64,000 nucleotides of DNA. It comes from Symsagittifera roscoffensis. Taxonomy: Eukaryota > Xenacoelomorpha > Acoela > Convolutidae. The notes beneath the pieces are model-generated. The model did not search any database. It saw nothing but the letters and a program-made list of their open reading frames with translations, and was not told the origin of the DNA. The position numbers and the translations under genes are program-made. Within the stretch, counting starts at the first letter, position 1; each line of letters begins with the position of its first letter. The DNA is taken from contig NC_087070.1 of the NCBI RefSeq assembly GCF_963678635.1, positions 53,108,750-53,172,749 of the forward strand, read 5' to 3'. This document shows, piece by piece, positions 57,714 to 64,000 of the stretch.

Positions 57714-58864
57714 TCCCGCACTGACAGAATGTGTTTCCGGTCGTTTAAATTGATTTTAAATCGATTTTAAATCGATCCAAATTGATTAACCAAGTACATT
57801 TTACGAACTTAAGTGGATTTTAAATCAATTCAAGTGTCTAAAAAATCAAATCGATTTAAATCGATTTCGATGGATTTTCCGATTCACTAAAACCCATCCG
57901 AATCTCACTTAAATCCATCAGAATCTCACTTAAATCAATTTTAAATCAATTTAAATCGATCTTTTTAAAATTTTAAATTGATTTAAGTGTCTAAAAAATC
58001 GATTTAAATCGATTTCGATGGATTTTCAGACACTATAAAATCGATTTTTTTTATTAACACGGCGAAAAAAAAACATACCCCTTGAAAAATGGTTGGAATT
58101 TTTTATTCTCGATTTTTTAAACATAAGCAATCTTACCTGATGTTATAGAATTCATTAAAATGCTCCACATAAATCAGTAACTCCACATAAATCTCCACTC
58201 AAAAATCTGCAATAAAATCATAGAAAACCATTGTAAATCAGATTATGGGCAAAATCTTGTGGAACAAACCAGAAAAGGGTCAGATAAAACTAAATTGTAA
58301 TCTCAGTAATATGCAATAAAATCATAGAAAAACATGAAAGTAAATCAGATTTTAAACAACAACTTTTAAGCAACAACTTAAGTAAATCAGATTTTAAGCA
58401 ACAACAGATTTTAAGCAACAACAAGAAATTTATCGATATTTTGGTCTTTTTATTTGGTCTTTTTTATGCTACAATACGCTATGGATGAAAAATGAAAAAT
58501 GAAAGGCAAGATGTAAATGCAATAAAAATTTGAAACTAATAAAACTCGAATGAAAAAATCGATTTAAATCCGTTTTAATCCCCTTAAAAATGAAAACAAA
58601 TTCAGACTGGAAAAAATGCATTTAAATTGATTTAAAATCGATTTGGATCAATTTTTTTAGCTGGGGCTTAAGATCAATTCAAATCGATTTTAAATAGATC
58701 CAAATCAATCTTCATCTTTTTTATTTAATCTTCGTACTTTTTTCATACTAAAACCCATCTAAATTTAATCAACGTACTTTTTTCATGCTAAAAGCGATCT
58801 AAATTTAATCAACATACTGTTTTCATACTAAAATCGATCCTAATCCATTTTTGTCAGAGCGGGA
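57714..58864. mobile_element. Non-autonomous DNA transposon with TA flanks, 1151 bp
   Basis: Termini TCCCGCACTGACAG at 57714 and TTGTCAGAGCGGGA at 58864 are inverse of each other with one mismatch in the first 13 bp. TA flanks both sides (57712-57713, 58865-58866). The subterminal regions (57746-58050, 58555-58850) hold over twenty copies of AAATCGATTTAAATC-like words in both orientations. No open frame of note. Superfamily unknown; TA duplication suggests a Tc1/mariner- or ISL2EU-like transposase in trans. Confidence 0.68.
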
Positions 58865-59329
58865 TAGGATATGACATGTGTTAAAAATATCTCAAACCAA
58901 ACCAAAATTAGATTGAAAACAAAACGTAGATGGGTAAAACACAAATCATTTTGCCTAATTAGCGCTTATTTTGTAAAATATTCATCTCACCACTAACTTC
59001 CATTCCAGGACAAAAAAACTCTTTGAAAACTACTTAAAAACCGTCTAAAACAATAATGCACAATTGGGAAAACAGTGGAGGCCACAGTGCAATTTGAAGG
59101 ACTTCTTTAAGTGTTCTATAAAGGAAATTAAACGTGTATTAGTGCATGTACGAGCTTCAGAAAGAGCGCAGAACAACAAAACTCGAGATACTTGAGCATG
59201 TTCGAAATTTGTCTATTATATCCATTCTGTTTTTTTTTAATTGCAGTGCTCATTCAATTTTTGAATATTCGAACTGTGCACTAGATATATAAACTGAATT
59301 GGATATTTTTAAGAAAAAGACGATTAAGG

Positions 59330-60120
59330 CTGTATATTGCATCGTGGAATTTATATCGACACAAAACGAGACACAAAAACTCGAAATGTGATCGCATTTC
59401 CTTATACAAAATTGGCTGTTGCTTGTCTGGAATGAAAAGCGCACACTTAAATTAAAAAAGTTTACTCAAACATGTGGTTTTTATACTTTTGTTTGCGTGC
59501 TTGATTGGTCAAATAAGGCACGGAAACACATAGCATACCAGGATTTTCTGTAGTAGATAATTAACAGGTATATAAAGCATCGAAAAATGTTGTGAGGCAA
59601 ATTGGAAAATGAAAAGGTCGAAATGCCAACAATCTTGGAGATGCAAGATAAGCTGTTTGCTAATCTGTCAATAAGAACACTCACTTAGATAAAAATTTAC
59701 TCCAACACGTAGTTTTACTGTTTTTTTTTTTCGTTTGATTGATTGTTGAAACAAAGCATGGAAACATACTGCAAATTAGTTTTTTTTTCAAATACAGCAT
59801 GGAATCATGTTGAACACACAAGTTTAGTCCACTTTATATAGCTCATGCGTTCAATTTGTTTCCAGTGAAGTATCTGGAAAAAAACGCAGCTATGCAACTT
59901 GTTTCTGTGCTTTATTTGAACAATCAAACAAACAAATAAAAAACTGCATGTTGGAGTTAAAGTTTTTATTTAAGTGTGAATGTGTCATGACAGATTAGCA
60001 ACAGCTTATCTGGCATCCCAAAGATAGTTCGCATTTTGACCTTCACTTCTCATTTTGCGTCGAAAATTTTCTCGATGCACTATCTAGCTGTTATTTATCT
60101 ACTATATAATACCTAGAGAG
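59330..60120. repeat. Three copies of a 200-bp repeat, two direct and one inverted
   Basis: Copies at about 59370-59545 (partial) and 59546-59780 run forward; 59870-60120 is inverse. Shared words are GATAAGCTGTT(T)GCTAATCTGTCA, ACTCCAACA and TTTGATTG...CAAATAAAGCA, with GTAGATAA at one end. Arms of copies 2 and 3 can fold over about 230 bp. Confidence 0.65.
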
Positions 60121-60261
60121 CAGTATTGTTGAAATCAGGGTTCTTGGATAATTATTAACGTTTTTCATTCATGTAAGTAAACTGTTTATACTTCTCGTGG
60201 TTCAACCAATTAGACAAACTGTACACGTTTACATGTAAACATACACTTGCCGACCAAATTG

Positions 60262-61290
60262 AGGATTTTGCTCTATAAGATGTCTGTTTTCAATGTCCAT
60301 TTTGGACAATTTTTTTTTTCGAAATTCAGTAAAATTTTTACATAGACCAAAAGCCAATAATCAGAGCTAACCTCAGTAAAACGATCAAGGTTTGGTTTTA
60401 ATGACTTATCAATGTAAAATGGGTCTGAAAATGCCGTTTTCCTCATTCGCGCTAAGTTTTGCGTTGTAGTGCATTCTTTTTTGAATAAGCGGACTAAAAA
60501 TATATTCATGGAACCTTTCAGTATGAAAATCTACTAAGCTCTTAGTTCACGCGAAATTAAAAACTTAGTACAAATAAAGAAAACTGGCGTTTTCGGACCC
60601 GGATAACATTGGTAAATCATTGAAACTAAACCTTAATAGAGGGTAACTCTGATCATTTGCTCTTGGTCTATGTAAAAAAATTCCTGAATTTCGAAAGACG
60701 CGTTGTCCAAAATGGTCAATTGAAAACAAGCATTTTTCAAATTAAAACCCTAAATTTGGGCTTTTTTCAAATGCACTAGTGCTAGGGGACAAAACCAAAG
60801 GCAAATTTTTAAATTTTTGAAATAGTTAATTTTAAGCACCATTTTAGACAACAAACACTTGAATTTTTAGCAAAAATCTTGAAACGGCCGACAACAAATG
60901 ATCTCAGCTACCCTCTGTGAAAGTCTCCATTTTAAATCTGAAGCGCCTATTTGGTTTTTAAAGTTTAAAATTGTCAGCGTACACTATTTGTATTGTTCTT
61001 TTGAAAGTAAACACTTTTTTGAATAAACGGAGTACAACAAATTGATCTGAAACATTCGATGTGAAACGTTTGATGTGAAAATTGGTATAAAACATTTTAA
61101 ACAAGAAAATTGCATTGTAAAGTGTGACAACTTTGTTCGTCTTATTTTTTTGCTTTGTTTTACATTGTCGGAAAAACTGACAAAACAAAACTTAAAAACA
61201 AATTTTAAAAACTGGCATTTTTTGACCTGGAAAGATCAACTATGTGCTTCAGGTTAAAAACTGAGACTATCAGAGAGGGTACTTCCGACG
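60262..61290. repeat. Inverted-repeat cluster
   Basis: 60262-60450 and 60570-60750 are inverse copies. Shared words include CCATTTTGGACAA, TTTTTACATAGACCAA, GGTTT(G/A)GTTT and a GGGTC(T/C)GAAAA end. A third, weaker copy runs at 61000-61290 (TTTTTTGAATAAACGGA, AAAAACTGGCATTTTTTGAC, GAGAGGGTA). No coding content. Confidence 0.6.
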
Positions 61291-61834
61291 GTTTGCAGGA
61301 GGTGGACATCGAAATTTGGTAAAATTCTAGGTAAATGGAGTCCAAAACAATCGTGAAATTTAGAATTTTAGAGAGTAAAAACGGAATTTATGTTTAATTA
61401 TGTCCATTAGTGCATATAATTATATAATTACTAGAGAAAGAAAGTAACACAACAACAGATTTAATTTGTAAATTCTTGATTTTTTCCCAATATTATTTTA
61501 ATCATGATTTATTTTTGATAACAATTCAAACATTGTCTGAACGAGTAGAAGATACAACAAACTAATTTCTTAGCCCCGAAAGTTTACTTCAGATGAAAGT
61601 AATTTTCAGATGATACAGTTTTTCAATCGATTTGTTTTTTAAACACTTTAAATTTGATGCCATTCTTTTCCAATCGGAATCGCGTGTTTAGATCACTAAC
61701 TTCGGCACTGTATCAGCAAAGTTGGCAGTTAAATCAAATTATTTTCGAATCGTTGCCTGTAGTATCAGTTTTTTGGTAGTTAGAACTTTTTTTCCGGGTT
61801 TTATATCGCAAAATATTTAATTGCCATATTTATA
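61291..61834. other. Intergenic, no supported feature
   Basis: Nothing recognised. Confidence 0.35.
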
Positions 61835-61842
61835 GTTTGAGA

Positions 61843-62196
61843 CAGGGGAGGATTTAGTGGGGGGGGGGGGGAGTGCCGACGCCTTTTCCTCAGGGATTCG
61901 ACTCCCTGCCGACCCTAAGGGTCCCCCCTTTGGTACTTTTGAGAAATCCAGTTTTGGCAGACTAACTCTAAAATTTTTCTAAAGGCGCCTTTGGCGCCAA
62001 TAATACTAAATTTAAGGGGGGGGGGGGGGGGGGGCGTGCGCCGAAAAAACCGCGATTTTTTGGTCAAAACTTTCCAAACATTGCCTAAAAATGCCTTTTT
62101 TGGACTGTTTTTTCAAAAAAAAGATCGACAAAAATTTCGTAATTTTTTTGAAAATCCGCCCCCCCCCCCCTCGAGAAAATCCTAGATCCGCCCCTG
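61843..62196 (+). mobile_element. hAT-type MITE, reference copy, 354 bp
   Basis: Termini CAGGGGAGGATTTAG and CTAGATCCGCCCCTG. The 8-bp flanks GTTTGAGA (61835-61842) and GTTTGAAA (62197-62204) match at seven positions. Contains G-runs at 61859-61871 and 62017-62034 and a C-run at 62159-62170, plus core CCCTGCCGACCC and the TTGGCGCCAATA palindrome. Non-coding. Confidence 0.87.
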
Positions 62197-62221
62197 GTTT
62201 GAAACTATACGTACCTGGGGA

Positions 62222-62600
62222 CAGGGGCAGATCTACGATTTTCTCGGGGAGGAAGACTTTCAAAAAGTTTGTCGACGTTTTTCTAGTTTGACCAAAATGA
62301 TTTAACTGTAATAATACTGCAATAATAATACCAAATACTGAAATAGTATAAGATGTAAATTATTTACTTAAAATTTTTCTCCAATTTTGCAATTTTTAAA
62401 AAAAGTTTTTGGAGAGGGCGGAGTATACGACGCCTCCTCCCTCAGGAGTTTGACCCCCTCACCAACCAAAGGATTCCCTTTTCTTAAAGGCACGTTTGGT
62501 GCCAATATATGATGAACTTAAGGGGGCGCGCGCCGGAAAAACTCGATTTAGTAGTTAAACCTACCAAAAAGTGCCTAGAAGGTCTGTTTTAACATTTTTT
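62222..62600. mobile_element. Rearranged hAT-type MITE copy
   Basis: A reversed terminus CAGGGGCAGATCTACG at 62222 runs to about 62310. Forward core sequence follows at 62395-62600 (GAGTATACGACGCC, GCGCGCGCCGGAAAAAC, AAAAAGTGCCTAGAA). The two halves face each other, so this copy was folded or recombined. Confidence 0.6.
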
Positions 62601-63028
62601 CTTATATTCGATCAATTTTTGCTCAGAAAGTTTGATTAAAATAGGCTAAGTATCGTGTTTGGTCGATCGATCTAAAAAAAGTTCGGTCGACCTCCGAAGA
62701 GATTTCCTAATTTTGTTTAGCGTTTATTAAAGAAATTTGCAAAAAAAAACGATAAATAAAAAATACCTTCCCTCAAATCATAAAGAAAGTTGTTTAAAAT
62801 TTACTGTATTGAATTGAAAACCGTTTTTATCAATATCAAAACAACACGTATGAGACGCACGTGCATGAATTTACACCAAACAGAACAACGTTTTTTAAGC
62901 TCAAACATACCAAACCAAAATTATTAAACCAAACGCGTGTTTTCATTAGGCAAACACCAGTCTCAATAAACATCATTTGTCTTGTTTTTCATAAATTCTT
63001 AGCTAAAATTTCCACAAAAAAAATTGTT

Positions 63029-63239
63029 ATGGACGCTGCCGAAACGTATTTAGCGGCGACAGTTCGCGAAAGAAAAGGCACGATGTATCTCCGCTCAGAT
63101 CATAACGAGTACGACTTGACGAAGACGCATGTCTCTAATTGGAATCAAGACGCCGAATCCTACCCCAAGGACTATGACGTGTATAAAGACAAGCCTTGGA
63201 ACTTGAAGAAGTCAACTTATAATCACCTATCCAATCAAG
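63029..63239 (+). CDS. CFAP95: CFAP95 (C9orf135)-like, first coding exon, partial gene
   Basis: Starts at ATG 63029 and codes 70 residues plus one base to donor ATCAAG|GTAACA. Family features as I know them from the human protein: ERKG followed by L-R-S-x-H, a Trp 15 or so residues on (SNWNQD), SYPKDYDV in place of FPKGYDI, and a KKSTYNHL block for STYRRL. CFAP95 is a small microtubule-associated protein of motile cilia (an inner protein of doublet microtubules). The rest of the gene lies past the right edge. An open frame continues upstream of the ATG without stop, but its AT-rich composition argues for untranslated sequence. Recognition is from short similarity only. Confidence 0.72.
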
Positions 63240-64000
63240 GTAACACGGTTACTTACACTTAACATCAACCTAATGTTATGCTGTTTCTAATTTTTTTTGC
63301 CAAAGTTGCTTTATAAATTTTTTAAGAGTCGATGAACGTAGTTCAGACTCTTATATAGGTGTTGATGATTCTGTATAAGTTTTTTTTTAGGAAAAGTTTT
63401 TAAAATTATTCAGGTTCGACATTTGATTTCTTTTTAATATCAGTTCAATAAATTAAGAGAGGCACACTACACGATCATGTATCGAACGTGTAAAAGACTC
63501 AAAATGTTTTAGAGTTTCAAAGAGCTACAAGGGCTTTCATTAAGAGTAATGAACATAGTGAAGACTCTTATAAAGTCTTAGTGATTATTTTTTCAACAAA
63601 AAGGCTTCAAATGATCTAATAACTACAAATGTGCATTCACAAACATTAATGCATTTATAATTGCACTTAGGTATAAATGCACTTTTTGAGGTCAATTGAA
63701 ATTCATTTGCAGAAAGTGGCGTAAATAGCCCTCTCCAAGCAGGGACGTGGAAATGGCGCGAAACAATGTGAAAAATTAGGATTTAACTTTTAGATTTCCA
63801 GAGGACAAATTTTTTTACCTTTTGATCCAGTTTTCTTCAGTTGCGTTCGTCTTATCAAAAAAGCGCCAACCAAAAATGTTCTAGAAATTCAAAGAGCTTA
63901 AAGAACGTCTTTTGTTTTCTTTGAAACTCAAAAAATAGAAACTTTTCAACAAAGTCAGTGTTTTTTATGTTTATTTGCGTTTATTACTCTTTTCCAATCT
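63240..64000. other. Intron 1 of the CFAP95-like gene (incomplete)
   Basis: Two diverged copies of GANGAACNTAGTNNAGACTCTTATA at about 63330 and 63543. No exon could be recognised before the window ends. Confidence 0.45.

Noticed and set aside
62012-62263. Minus-strand frame with poly-proline and phenylalanine
   Set aside because: It lies across the hAT-type MITE and is made by its homopolymer runs.

Overview
The window is AT-rich nuclear DNA from an invertebrate animal. Host genes are split by GT-AG introns and are metazoan in type. They include a gene for a ciliary protein of the CFAP95 family. The rest is dense in retrotransposons and small non-autonomous elements typical of animals: Penelope-like elements, LINEs, tRNA-derived SINEs, hAT-type MITEs and a FLYWCH/MULE relic. 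I cannot place the species more closely.

Host genes, left to right. (1) L-threonine 3-dehydrogenase (+), five exons at 10245-18100, 352 aa, complete. (2) Protein phosphatase methylesterase 1 (-), four exons at 30463-24924, 472 aa, complete, with its Ser-Asp-His triad. (3) An ankyrin plus armadillo-repeat protein resembling ANKAR (+), nine recognisable exons at 30778-44801. It starts head-to-head with PPME1, 314 bp apart. One of its junctions (exon 5/6) has no acceptable GT donor. (4) The first coding exon of a CFAP95 (C9orf135)-like gene (+) at 63029-63239, which continues beyond the window.

Mobile DNA fills most of the rest. 1-10.2 kb is intergenic, with a gag-like CCHC relic, SINE tails and MITEs. 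The introns of all three complete genes hold insertions. The TDH introns carry hAT-type MITEs with exact 8-bp target duplications and a LINE fragment. A PPME1 intron carries a tandem 466/484-bp repeat with a perfect palindrome. The ANKAR-like introns carry a MULE relic, two Jockey-like LINE fragments and a Penelope-like element. 45.4-53 kb is a Penelope-like nest of three minus-strand copies. 53-62.7 kb is repeat-built intergenic DNA, including a 1.15-kb TA-flanked element and large inverted repeats.

The strongest candidate for something new is in the 45-53 kb nest. Two independent copies of one Penelope-like family carry a complete PHD-type C4HC3 zinc finger inserted inside the reverse transcriptase, between motif B and the YxDD motif. 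Downstream of the coding region, on the same strand, lies a tandem array of six hammerhead-ribozyme-like motifs. A seventh sits inside a 91-bp inverted repeat between two copies. A second Penelope-like family at 39.9-40.9 kb has the usual short B-to-C spacing, which makes the insertion stand out. All the mobile elements seen here are decayed.
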